Origin: Clostridiales bacterium
Lineage (GTDB): Bacteria; Bacillota; Clostridia; Oscillospirales; Oscillospiraceae
Reading direction: 5' to 3'
Assembly: GCA_021203185.1 (NCBI GenBank)
Contig: JAJQBR010000060.1
Location: 1 to 32,205 of the forward strand
Length of the DNA stretch: 32,205 bases
Positions 1 to 9,421 of this stretch are shown here, piece by piece. A model generated the notes under the pieces. It worked only from the letters and a program-made list of their open reading frames with translations. It was not told the DNA's origin and did not search any database. The first letter of the stretch is position 1, and every line of letters begins with the position of its first letter. Both the position numbers and the translations under genes were made by a program.

Positions 1-2314
1 TTGACACCCGGAGCTTGCGGTTCAGTGTGTCAATGGCTTTCTGCACCAGTTCATCTGTATCAAAATCCACGATATAGACGGATTTGCCGTTGATGCGCTC
101 CCACAGTTCCTTGAACTGGGGCATGGCCAGCTTGTCCGGGTCTACCTTCAACTCCACGTTGTTGCTCCGGGCGTTCTCCGGCTGCATAGCCCGGCTGTCA
201 TAGACGGAATCCACAATGTCAATGACGGAGGCGGCACTGTCGGCCACTTCCTCGGCTACCTTGATTTCGTTGTTGGCCTTGTCCGCATAATATTTGTCGG
301 TGAGAGCGCCTTTCCTGTCCACATAGCCGTTGACAACCATGTCAAAGTAGATGGCCTGGGCCGTATCACGGTCAATAATTTGTTCGTTGCCGTTCTCGTC
401 CTTAATGGCCTTACCCACAAACAGGTCGGCGGTGACGGCACGGGGCCGGTCTGCCACAGCATCTGCAAGCTCTGTCTGCAACCCCTTGGCGAAGGAATCA
501 TAACTCTCACTGGCAATGACGGTCAGCACATTAATGTTATGCACATCGTTCCCCAGTACATTGGTATCCATGCGTTCCCCGTCCTGGTTAACGCAGAGGC
601 GCAGGCCACGCCCCACCTCCTGGCGCTTGCGGACATCGCTGCTGCTCTGTTTCAGGGTGCAGATTTGGAAAACGTTGGGGTTGTCCCAACCTTCCCGCAG
701 GGCAGAGTGAGAGAAGATAAAGCGCACCGGGGAACGCTTCGGGTCTCTGTCCAGCAGCAGCTCCTTATTCTTCATAATCAGGTCGTAGGCGTCAATATCA
801 TCGGAAGTCCGCGCTTTCTTGTCGCCCAGCTTGCTGTTGGTCATGCGTCCCTTCTTGTCGATAGAGAAGTAACCGGCATGAGTGGCCGCAGGGGTAATGG
901 AGTTCAGGTAGCGGAAATAGGCGTCCTCGCCCATACCCATTTGCAGCGTGGAGACCACATCCTGATATTCTTCCTCGAACATCTGCGCAAAAATGCCGTT
1001 CACCGGCTGACCAGCGGCGTCATACTGCTTATAATGCGATACCTCGTCGATGAAGAACAGGGACAGCACCTTGATTCCCTTATAGAATAGCTGCCGTTCC
1101 CGCTCAATGTGGGAGAGAATGGTCTCCCGAATTTGTAGGCGGCGAAGCTGGTCTTCGCTGACCTTGCCGATCACATCACCGGCATACAGTTTGACCCCAT
1201 TCAGGAACTCAATGGAATCGTCTCGTCCGTCGATGGCCTTCACCACATAGTTGTCCCGATACTCCTCCATACCGTTGGAGTTGTCGTAGAGATTGAATCC
1301 AATACCAACCGTCTTTGTGACCTTGCGGATGCTGGTGGCACCCTTGAAGTCGAACTGGATGGTAGCCGTCGGGTCTGCCTTGGAGAGATTGATGCTCTGC
1401 AAGTAGATATAGCTTTCTGTGGCAGTGCTGCCGGACTCCGTGATGCCTTTCACAGCGATTTTCTTCACCAGCCGCTTGTTATACGCCTCCATAGCGTCCA
1501 GCCGATAAACCATGTTGTAAATGCTGTCCGCCCGATGGGTGGCAGAGTATCGCAGAGTCATCAGGGGGTTAAACTCCTTCAACCGCTCCTTTGTCTGCTT
1601 GCCCTCTACGCTTTGAGGTTCGTCAATAATCAGAATCGGGTTGGTCTTGGCAATGATGTCGATGGGGCGACGGGAGCGGAATTCGTCCAGCTTCATGTAA
1701 ATGCGCCGTGCGTCCTTTCCTCTGGCGTTGAACGCCTGGGAATTGATAATCATGACGTTGATGGAGCTGTCCGACGCAAAACGGTCAATCTCCGTCAGCT
1801 GGGCGGAGTTATAGATAAAGAAGCGGATTTTCTTGCCGTATTCCTCTGAAAAATGTTCCTGTGTCATCTCAAAGGACTTGTAAACTCCCTCCCGGATGGC
1901 CACACTGGGAACAACCACGATGAACTTGCTCCAGCCGTAGTGCTTGTTCAGCTCATACATGGTCTTGATGTAGGTATAGGTCTTGCCCACGCCGGTCTCC
2001 ATCTCGATGGTCAGATTGTAGTGACCCTCCAGCTTAGGGGACGGGGCGATCTGGTTGGTGCGCTGCACCTTTTGCAGCTGCTCCAGAATGATGCGGTCAG
2101 ACAGTTCCGGCACAAGGCGCTGGTTCGCCCAGCCTGTAAAGTCCTGCGTCTCCGTCAGGGTCATCTGCGAAAACGCTTCTCCGCTTGTTGTGCGGCCCTG
2201 ATAGCCTTTATCCATCATGTAGGTCGGAATCAGATAGGGCTGTCCCGCAAAAACATCGACAACAGCTTTTGCGGCATCCGCCTGGAACTTCTGGTGTTTG
2301 AATTGAAGTTTCAT
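1..2314 (-). CDS. res: Type III restriction endonuclease subunit Res (C-terminus beyond window)
   Basis: Res is the ATP-dependent translocating and cleaving subunit of Type III restriction-modification. It acts in the cytoplasm with Mod on unmethylated foreign DNA. The ATG at 2314 follows an AAGGAG site, and 771 codons remain open to the window edge. Visible parts are a Walker A (METGVGKTY, about residues 105-113), the DEPQ form of motif II (231-234) and superfamily 2 helicase sequence including a GRGLR-type motif VI further on. The PD-(D/E)XK nuclease domain expected at the C-terminus would lie outside the window, so nuclease integrity cannot be judged. The start lies 13 bases after the mod stop, so the pair is surely co-transcribed. 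Confidence 0.93.
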   Translation of the reverse strand, partial: MKLQFKHQKFQADAAKAVVDVFAGQPYLIPTYMMDKGYQGRTTSGEAFSQMTLTETQDFTGWANQRLVPELSDRIILEQLQKVQRTNQIAPSPKLEGHYNLTIEMETGVGKTYTYIKTMYELNKHYGWSKFIVVVPSVAIREGVYKSFEMTQEHFSEEYGKKIRFFIYNSAQLTEIDRFASDSSINVMIINSQAFNARGKDARRIYMKLDEFRSRRPIDIIAKTNPILIIDEPQSVEGKQTKERLKEFNPLMTLRYSATHRADSIYNMVYRLDAMEAYNKRLVKKIAVKGITESGSTATESYIYLQSINLSKADPTATIQFDFKGATSIRKVTKTVGIGFNLYDNSNGMEEYRDNYVVKAIDGRDDSIEFLNGVKLYAGDVIGKVSEDQLRRLQIRETILSHIERERQLFYKGIKVLSLFFIDEVSHYKQYDAAGQPVNGIFAQMFEEEYQDVVSTLQMGMGEDAYFRYLNSITPAATHAGYFSIDKKGRMTNSKLGDKKARTSDDIDAYDLIMKNKELLLDRDPKRSPVRFIFSHSALREGWDNPNVFQICTLKQSSSDVRKRQEVGRGLRLCVNQDGERMDTNVLGNDVHNINVLTVIASESYDSFAKGLQTELADAVADRPRAVTADLFVGKAIKDENGNEQIIDRDTAQAIYFDMVVNGYVDRKGALTDKYYADKANNEIKVAEEVADSAASVIDIVDSVYDSRAMQPENARSNNVELKVDPDKLAMPQFKELWERINGKSVYIVDFDTDELVQKAIDTLNRKLRVS

Positions 2315-2327
2315 ATCGGCTCCTTTC

Positions 2328-4216
2328 TCAAATGACTTTCACTCTGGTATCCGGAGCCAACAGCTTGAACCGCTCCCACACGTTGATTTTGGACGGACTG
2401 CTGGCAAAGCAGGCGTCCTGGAACACGGCCCGTAGGGGCTGACGCTTGGCGATTTCCATGACCACGCTGTCCGGGATATTCCGGTCAAAGCAGGCAATCA
2501 GGTCGCCGTCATTGTAGGTATGGACAGTGTAGCCGTCAATCTTCTCGCTGTGATAAGGCATGGACAGGGGCAGCCCCCACTCTAACAGGCAGCCGAACAG
2601 CAAATCCAAATCGATGCGGTCAGGCTTGATGTTGGACTCCATGAGAGCCACCATCTGCTGGTCGTACTCATCGGCGCTGTAATACACGTCCTGCATATTA
2701 GTGTCGTCCAGCTTGAACACACGAAAACCAATATCCAGGTCTGTGGAAATCGAGGGGGGTTCTCCTTTTTGATTTTCTGTCCGGCACGGCGGATGCGCTC
2801 CTTGCCAATTTCGCAGATGTTGGCATAACCCGCCTTGTACGCCTCTGACTTTTCATCGCAGGGTTCAGGCAGCTGCACCATAATGAACTTACGATGGCCG
2901 CCGTCTCCAGCGTTAAGCTGCATGACAGCATGGGCAGTGGTGGCGGAGCCGGAGAAAAAATCAAGGATTATATCGTCTGAGCCGCAATCAGATAATTTTA
3001 TAAGCTCCATCATCAGCTTTTTGCTTTTAGGATTATCAAAAGGCAAATCAATTTCTTTGCCGATTTGTGACACTTCTATGTCTGTCCAGTTGCTTGTTCG
3101 TAATGTCGTATCAGCGGGAGCAACCCAGTGCTGAACGCCTCCGTTCTTTCCGGTCCCGTTTGGAATACGGCGAATAAAATCCGTTATTCCTGTCATGCTG
3201 GAGTATTCTTCAAGCGACATTTTGTCAGAATATTCGGTCTCATACTTTTTATAATTTGCGACAGCTATATCCGCTTTCTCCTTAGAGTTCCTCCACTGTC
3301 CGGTAGTCGGAGTAAAACCAAGAACATCATATCTCATTGTAGGTCTATCTGCGTTGCTCCAAAACACATCCCATCTCCCCTTTGAAGGAACACTGTCTTT
3401 TTTTACTCGTAGTGCTTTCATTAAGAAGGAGCGTGATTTTGAATACACAAGTACATACTCAAATCCGATATTCATGCTATATAGGCCGTTATCAGCAAAC
3501 TGAGAGTTGAGACTTTTGATCCTTCTACGGGTGAGGATTGTATTTCTAAAGTTGTCTGTGCCAAAAACCTCATCGCAGATTTTTCTCAAGCAGTTCAGTT
3601 CACCATCATCAATGCTTATGAAGATAACGCCATCCTCACACAACAGATTTCTTGCCAACAACAGTCGAGAATACATCATTGTACACCAGTCAGAGTGAAA
3701 CCGTCCATTGCTGTCCGTGTTCCTAAACAGCCGTTCTCCGGTCTCCTCATCGACCTGACCGGACTCCTCCGCATACTCTCCGGCAGACTGAGCAAAATCG
3801 TCCCGATAGATGAAATCATTGCCAGTGTTATAGGGCGGGTCAATGTAGATCATCTTCACCTTGCCCAGATAACTCTCCTGCAAGAGCTTCAGCACCTCCA
3901 GGTTGTCCCCTTCAATGTAGAGGTTTTCTGTGGTATCCCAATTCACGCTCTCCTCCGGGCAAGGGCGCAGGGTCTTGCGGATGGGTTTGTTGGCCTCTAC
4001 GATGGCGGCCTTTTTGCCCACCCAGGTAAATTCATAGGCTTCGTCGCCCTCGATCACGTCCCCGGACAGCATCTGCCGCAGCAGGTCAAAATTGATGGCC
4101 TTTTTCGGCCTGCCGTCTGCGCCAACGGTCTCCGTGACGCAGTTGGGGAACAGCGCACCGATGCGCTCCACGTTCTGGGCAGTCAGGTCGGGGGTTTTCA
4201 TGCGCATTTTATCCAT
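2328..4216 (-). pseudogene. mod: Type III DNA methyltransferase Mod, interrupted by a -1 frameshift at a C6 tract
   Basis: Mod is the SAM-dependent N6-adenine methyltransferase and recognition subunit of a Type III system. The first frame carries DPPYNTGN (about residues 126-133, motif IV) and then DFFSGSATTAHAV (419-431, motif I), the beta-class order, with the recognition domain between. Near residue 487 the frame breaks. The true C-terminus, starting near LDIGFRVFKLDDT, lies in another frame and runs to 2328. Adding one C to the six-C run (plus-strand G6 at 2754-2759) restores one frame of exactly 630 codons, close to the usual Mod length. In the shifted frame translation runs to 2582 and gives 544 residues with an aberrant tail. 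The cause could be phase variation, a real null mutation or a sequencing error. The start overlaps the ATPase stop by eight bases (ATGGATAA). Confidence 0.88.
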
Positions 4217-7200
4217 CGATTTTATCCTCCTGTTTTATCTGTTTGATACGGCACTTTATCTGTTCTCCTCCCATCATTTCAGAAAGGGGATTATCTTTTA
4301 GCAAGTAGCTTGTAATATAGCCAACTTTCTCCAAACGTTCAACAAGCCGCATGTGATTTTCCGAATTTGAAAGAGATACTTCATGTCTTCTACTTCTATC
4401 CAGAAAATCATTGTACTCGCCGCCTAAATCGGTAAAACAACTTTCTAGGTCTTCCGCTTCCAGCATACAGAGATTCCTATACATCAAAGTTTCTTTGCCG
4501 CTGTCATCGAGGCAACCCCACGCTGCATGGAATATTTCCGCTGTTATATGCAACCCCAGGCTCTCTTGGTTCATTTGAGCTGCTATTTTGGGGGTCATGT
4601 ATTTTGAGGCATTCGCTCCAAACAAGTCTCTACGAATATCATCATCTAGTCTGGTATCTAAAAGCACCTGCTCAAATAATTCTGGAGTCATTTCAATTTC
4701 TGTGAGATTATCTATAAAATCCTTTTGGTTGAGCATGATAAATTCAATAGATAGCCTAACATCCACCTTGTATATTGATGAAAATCTGGATGCAGTGAAA
4801 TCAAAATAGCGATACTCGATCAAAATTTTTAGTGTTACCTCGTCCAATTCTTCAATCTCAAGGGGGAACTCCTCCATGCGAAGTACAGAGAGCGCCTTCC
4901 TTTTGACTTCTTCCGGGAAATCAGTTTTGATAAAATCCGCAATGAACTCATCGGCAACTGTATCTGTTGGTGTCACAATCAACTTATCAATATTGCTCGT
5001 GATATAATCCCTAAGCGAATTTTCAAGGCTCCACTCTTCCCAGAAGATTATCACATTCTCCCATGATATCTCTATTTTATTCTCCGAAAGTATGGCAATC
5101 CAAATTTTTTTGACGGTTTCGGAGTGTTGATCGACCAAATTCAGGCAACAATGTCCTAGATTATCAAGATAAAATTTTTCCTTCACTATTAAGTCAGTAC
5201 ATAGATCTGGATGGTCAATTAGCTGCTCTAGCAAAGCAAGAATGTCCTCAATACTATCACAGATGGATTTTTGAGCAAGAATGATTTCCCTTGTGTACCT
5301 GGCTATGTTTTTATGAACATCCTCAATCAAAGGTTTGTAGTTCAGGGAAACGACAGTGGAATAAGGCTGCTCCTTCAACTTGACAAGTGAATCCCTGTCA
5401 TTGAAAGCTACAATATTTTGCACCATTGACCAATTCAATTCATAGTAATGTCCCGTGAAAATAAAAGATTGCAGGTCATTGGATACACCGTCAAGTTTGA
5501 GACGACGGAAAAACAAATTCACTTCTTCAATAATCGCTTCCAAGTCAGCACATCCTGCTTTCTCCAATCGCTGAAGAATATCAGAGTGATCCTCGAAGAA
5601 TTTGACCAGACACCCATCTTCATTTTGTAGCGAGAGTTCTTTTGGAGTAAGTACACGAATTAAATTGACAAGATACTGAATCTGCCTACCATAAGTCAAC
5701 GTAGCGTCCAAAGTAATATGGAGCCACATCCGTTTCCATTGCCCCGCAAGCAGTTTAATGAACTGGTCTAAATGAGCTGTTTTGTCCACAAATTCATCTA
5801 TAAATTTCCAACTCGCTTCACTCTCATCGGCCAATTGCTTAATCAAAATGGCAAGCTTCTCTGAACCGGAGGCTTGAGAAAGCAGCTGATCTAATAGGTC
5901 AAAATTGTAAACTTCTTTCTGCTTAAATTCATAATTCTGCAAGCGCTGAATTATTACTTCAGTTTTGGTTAGCTTATAGTCGAAAGGCTTTGCTTCACGA
6001 TTCTTCACCGCAAGGATGAAGTTCATATCATCGTTCGTGATTGTAGCTCCTTTGAAATAATTGATATATGTACTGTATTTCTCATCAATATATCCTCTTC
6101 GCAACAGAAAGGCCAGGAACTTGTTTTGGCCGCTTACAATAGTACAATCAGGATACTCTGCAATCAATTCCCTTAACGTCAAGCTAGAAAGTCGGCGTTG
6201 TTTCTCCTTTAGCTGTTGGATTTCGGACTGTAGACCTTCTATACCCTTATCACTCAATTCTTTACGGGCTTCACATCTATCAATAAAGGGAGCCACAACG
6301 CTTTCATAATCCTCGACAGCGAGGGTCGCGCTACTACTGTTTGAAAACGCAATGTATGTTACCCCTTGATAATTCCGCTTGGTCAGCTCAGATAAATTGA
6401 AAGTGTCATCAAGTATTCTGGTTGAAAATAAGCTTAAATTATTCTGAGAACCGTTTCTGTTGACGGAAATAAATTTCGTAATGCCTTTTCCCGCTGCCAG
6501 GGTAACTAACATAGCTATTTTGATTTCCCTAACTGATTGCAATGCATCCGCATTAGCTATGCTGATTTTTCTAGTGATTTCATCAATTTCCGCTTGTAGA
6601 GAGTCTTTCTGAGTCTCTATAAATGTCGCCTTATCCAAAAACGCCTTTTTGATAATGCCCCTCTCTTTTTGAATGTCTGCAAAATCACTTGGGTATAGGT
6701 TCTTAAAGATAATCAAAGCAAGCATCTTTTCATCAGATAGGTCAAGCCCTTGCGCTTTTTTCAATACCCTTTTGTATACTACAAATTCATTATATATATT
6801 GAGAAGGATACGCATATCGGATATGTAAGGAGACACATCCAGCACAAAGTCATCGGAAATATCATGAATAATACCATGACTTTGAGCATTACGAAGGCGT
6901 TCAAGCAAGACTTCCCCAGAGTTTGTTGAATTGATTACTGGAATGACAGGGATAATAAAATCGAAAAATTTTGTGCGATCTTCCTCAGAAAACAAGTCAT
7001 CTTTTACTGCATAAACAAATACAATGGGCTTACGCTTGATGCTATCATCATTGTTAAGGAGGTTATTCAGCTCGCGGAGATGCACAAATATTTTTTTGTC
7101 ATCTAAGCGATCTAAATCCTCAAAAAATACAGTCCTATAACTGGTCGCCTCAAAAAAATACATGATTTCGTCTAAATTTTTATTAAATATAGAACGATCA

Positions 7201-7922
7201 TCATCTTCTTCCGCCTTAAAGGTTGTATCTGTTGGTAGTTTTATTTCTTTTACCTTGATTCTGGATACCACTGCAAAATAATATGCAAATGCAATCGCAA
7301 ATACAGCTGCGAAATATAATACCGCAGCTAAAATATAGGTGTTTATAAACATAGGGCAATAATCTTGCACAAAGTTTTGGAGCGAGTTAACTAAATAATC
7401 ACACGCCGACGGAACAAAAATAGCACATAGTAATCCAATGAATAGGGTCACTAACAATGTTCCAAAAACGGCAGAGACAAATCTTCTTGTTCTTAATTTG
7501 CGATAACGACTCTGCGGTATTTTTCGAGGCTTCACCTTATAAAAGAGTTGCTTCAGAATACCTTCTTCTATTTCGTCTGAGTCAAGTTCAATTATTTTGC
7601 CTTCTGTTGACTGTTGATGGCCTTCGACAAAAGACGCTAAGGAAATTTTTAGATACTCCCTAGGGAACATTTTTTTGCGAAAATAGGCAGTTATACGATA
7701 GATTTTCTCCTTAAATTGGGCGTTATCTTTTTCCCTTCTTGTTTTTTTGTTATCCTTTAGAAATGCTTCAATGACGCTACTTTTACCAGAACCATATGGA
7801 CCTGCCAATGCTATGTTCGTGATTTTTTTATTGTTAAATGCCCACGTTAGAGCATTGATATACTCCTCTCCATTTTCAATATCATCAATAGGTGTAAGAT
7901 CATGATATTCTGAGTAATCCAT
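4209..7922 (-). CDS. YobI-like membrane-anchored P-loop NTPase
   Basis: This large protein (1237 aa) resembles the YobI/KAP-like P-loop ATPase family, which is often found in defence loci but is poorly characterised. Walker A is GPYGSGKSS at residues 41-49. Walker B is VFFEDLDR at about 265-272, embedded in a typical FEDLDRLDD stretch. Two hydrophobic segments at about 148-172 and 194-219 lie between the Walker motifs, so the ATPase is probably tethered to the membrane with a short external loop. The rest is a long, mostly helical region with no motif recognised. Base composition is visibly more AT-rich than the neighbouring helicase and res genes. It sits 13 bases after the DUF4391 gene and overlaps mod by eight bases, so it is an operon member. 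The family call is by motif pattern and memory of the family, not by a search. Confidence 0.72.
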   Translation of the reverse strand: MDYSEYHDLTPIDDIENGEEYINALTWAFNNKKITNIALAGPYGSGKSSVIEAFLKDNKKTRREKDNAQFKEKIYRITAYFRKKMFPREYLKISLASFVEGHQQSTEGKIIELDSDEIEEGILKQLFYKVKPRKIPQSRYRKLRTRRFVSAVFGTLLVTLFIGLLCAIFVPSACDYLVNSLQNFVQDYCPMFINTYILAAVLYFAAVFAIAFAYYFAVVSRIKVKEIKLPTDTTFKAEEDDDRSIFNKNLDEIMYFFEATSYRTVFFEDLDRLDDKKIFVHLRELNNLLNNDDSIKRKPIVFVYAVKDDLFSEEDRTKFFDFIIPVIPVINSTNSGEVLLERLRNAQSHGIIHDISDDFVLDVSPYISDMRILLNIYNEFVVYKRVLKKAQGLDLSDEKMLALIIFKNLYPSDFADIQKERGIIKKAFLDKATFIETQKDSLQAEIDEITRKISIANADALQSVREIKIAMLVTLAAGKGITKFISVNRNGSQNNLSLFSTRILDDTFNLSELTKRNYQGVTYIAFSNSSSATLAVEDYESVVAPFIDRCEARKELSDKGIEGLQSEIQQLKEKQRRLSSLTLRELIAEYPDCTIVSGQNKFLAFLLRRGYIDEKYSTYINYFKGATITNDDMNFILAVKNREAKPFDYKLTKTEVIIQRLQNYEFKQKEVYNFDLLDQLLSQASGSEKLAILIKQLADESEASWKFIDEFVDKTAHLDQFIKLLAGQWKRMWLHITLDATLTYGRQIQYLVNLIRVLTPKELSLQNEDGCLVKFFEDHSDILQRLEKAGCADLEAIIEEVNLFFRRLKLDGVSNDLQSFIFTGHYYELNWSMVQNIVAFNDRDSLVKLKEQPYSTVVSLNYKPLIEDVHKNIARYTREIILAQKSICDSIEDILALLEQLIDHPDLCTDLIVKEKFYLDNLGHCCLNLVDQHSETVKKIWIAILSENKIEISWENVIIFWEEWSLENSLRDYITSNIDKLIVTPTDTVADEFIADFIKTDFPEEVKRKALSVLRMEEFPLEIEELDEVTLKILIEYRYFDFTASRFSSIYKVDVRLSIEFIMLNQKDFIDNLTEIEMTPELFEQVLLDTRLDDDIRRDLFGANASKYMTPKIAAQMNQESLGLHITAEIFHAAWGCLDDSGKETLMYRNLCMLEAEDLESCFTDLGGEYNDFLDRSRRHEVSLSNSENHMRLVERLEKVGYITSYLLKDNPLSEMMGGEQIKCRIKQIKQEDKIDG

Positions 7923-7935
7923 TACATTTACCCCT

Positions 7936-8592
7936 CTAGCAACTCATTGCTTTCAGTTTTGTACGAAGTTGTTTCAATACCGCATTTATTTCCATCTGCT
8001 TGTTCAACTGCCGTTCCTTGCGAATCTTCGCCTGCAATGCTGCAATCTGTTTTTCTAACTGCGCCCGCTGTTCACTGCGCCGAACAGCTTCCTGCAAGGA
8101 TTCCTCCGTCTTACCGGATTGCAGCGCGTCTCCGGCCAGTTGCCGGACGAAGTTCTCATAGACTACATCCAGGTTCAGCCCATCTACTTTCAGGGGCAGT
8201 TCGCACTCTGCCATCCAGTCCGTGTGATAGTACCCACTGACCTTGAAGGCATCCGTTCCAGCGGCGGCTTCCTTATAGCCGATCCACGCCTGATACTGCT
8301 TATTATACTCCAAAAGGAACAGGATGTGGTAAGGAATTTCCTTGTCTATCTGCCGCAGAACGGCTTCGTCCAGTTTGGGGCCGTTCAGACGGACTTCAAA
8401 GACTTCTATCTCCGTGACATTCTTTCCGGGGGCCAGGTTCATGGTGGTGGCGGCGATTTTGTTCCGCCAGTAGATGATTTTAATGACGTCCACAAACTGC
8501 TTTTTCAGCGCAGGCGTGATGTTCAGATTCTCATAAAATTTTTGCTTTGGGATTCGACGGTTAAATTCTGTGGTTTTGGGAAGGTTCAGCAT
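7936..8592 (-). CDS. DUF4391 domain protein
   Basis: The protein (218 aa from the chosen start) matches DUF4391, a small family found beside helicases and Type III-like methylases in restriction islands. The opening MLNLPKTTEFNRRIPKQKF is characteristic of the family. A central alpha/beta part follows (IEVFEVRL, then IPYHILFLLEY), and residues from about 165 on form a charged coiled coil rich in Arg, Gln and Lys. The ATG at 8592 is preferred to the in-frame ATG at 8610: it has a GGAGTGG site four bases upstream and begins one base after the previous stop, whereas the longer start has no binding site. No catalytic motif is evident. It may be an adaptor between helicase and methylase, but that is inference. 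Confidence 0.8.
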   Translation of the reverse strand: MLNLPKTTEFNRRIPKQKFYENLNITPALKKQFVDVIKIIYWRNKIAATTMNLAPGKNVTEIEVFEVRLNGPKLDEAVLRQIDKEIPYHILFLLEYNKQYQAWIGYKEAAAGTDAFKVSGYYHTDWMAECELPLKVDGLNLDVVYENFVRQLAGDALQSGKTEESLQEAVRRSEQRAQLEKQIAALQAKIRKERQLNKQMEINAVLKQLRTKLKAMSC

Positions 8593-8593
8593 A

Positions 8594-9421
8594 TTACCAC
8601 TCCGATTCATATTTGCTGTCTATAGTGCGAATCAGGTCCTCTATGTCCCGGTATCGTCTGCCAACGATTACTTTATGAAGTCGATCATCTGACAAAAAAG
8701 TATGCCACAAATCCTCTGTATCGCACCTGTAACTGTAAGTGTTTTTCCTTTTCTGGTATTGTGCCGATTTTCCCTTTCCAGCTACGTCATATCTTTTATA
8801 TTGCGACAACTTCGCCCAAAAGGATTTTGTTGTTATTGTTTTTCTGAGCATATCTTTTACTAACTGATTTACATGTGCTTTTGAGATTCCGGCCATGCTA
8901 AAATTTGATATAGTGTTAAATAAGCTCGTGTATAATACATACAGATCCCCTTCGCGGAATATGATAGAGTTTATTTGTCCGACAAACTCAAGCGCTCTTT
9001 CAGACATACTGTCTGGAAATAACCAGTGTGAAACTACCAGGTGTCTGTCAACGTTCTGATCATAATCGTCTTTACCTGCCGAAAATTTACAAGCGGAGAA
9101 CGCATACTTATCCTTATATTGAATAATCAACAAACACGGATACGGAACTGCTCTGTATATGGGAGCGCAAATATGGAACAATTCCTGCGTATCGGAAATT
9201 TTTATGTGAAATATTTGCAGCTCATCATATCGGATGCTTTCTGATCGACGGGGTATCACTTCTCCTAAAGCTGGTTTCATACACGCGAACCAAGTGAACC
9301 GTTCAATCGTATCAGTTATATCAGGGCTGGTATCCCCATATATTCTGTCCATAAATTGCTTGTCGTGCGCTCGGTTCATTTTTAACTTATATTTTTCAGG
9401 TATTATAATCAGGTTATCCAT
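8594..9421 (-). CDS. Unknown 275-aa protein, possible divergent DUF4391 relative
   Basis: I do not recognise this family directly. The first half follows the same order as the adjacent DUF4391 protein: an IPEKYKLKMNR start where the neighbour has LPKTTEFNRR, a central W (ERFTW versus KIIYW), then ELQIFHIKI against EIEVFEVRL and VPYPCLLIIQY against IPYHILFLLEY. This suggests a diverged paralogue. The C-terminal half is basic (KGKSAQYQKRKN, near 230) and could bind nucleic acid. The gene is AT-rich. Its start overlaps the helicase stop by eight bases within ATGGATAA, so translation is probably coupled, and it ends one base before the DUF4391 start. A partner in the same complex is likely, while any specific activity is unknown. 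Confidence 0.75.
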   Translation of the reverse strand: MDNLIIIPEKYKLKMNRAHDKQFMDRIYGDTSPDITDTIERFTWFACMKPALGEVIPRRSESIRYDELQIFHIKISDTQELFHICAPIYRAVPYPCLLIIQYKDKYAFSACKFSAGKDDYDQNVDRHLVVSHWLFPDSMSERALEFVGQINSIIFREGDLYVLYTSLFNTISNFSMAGISKAHVNQLVKDMLRKTITTKSFWAKLSQYKRYDVAGKGKSAQYQKRKNTYSYRCDTEDLWHTFLSDDRLHKVIVGRRYRDIEDLIRTIDSKYESEW

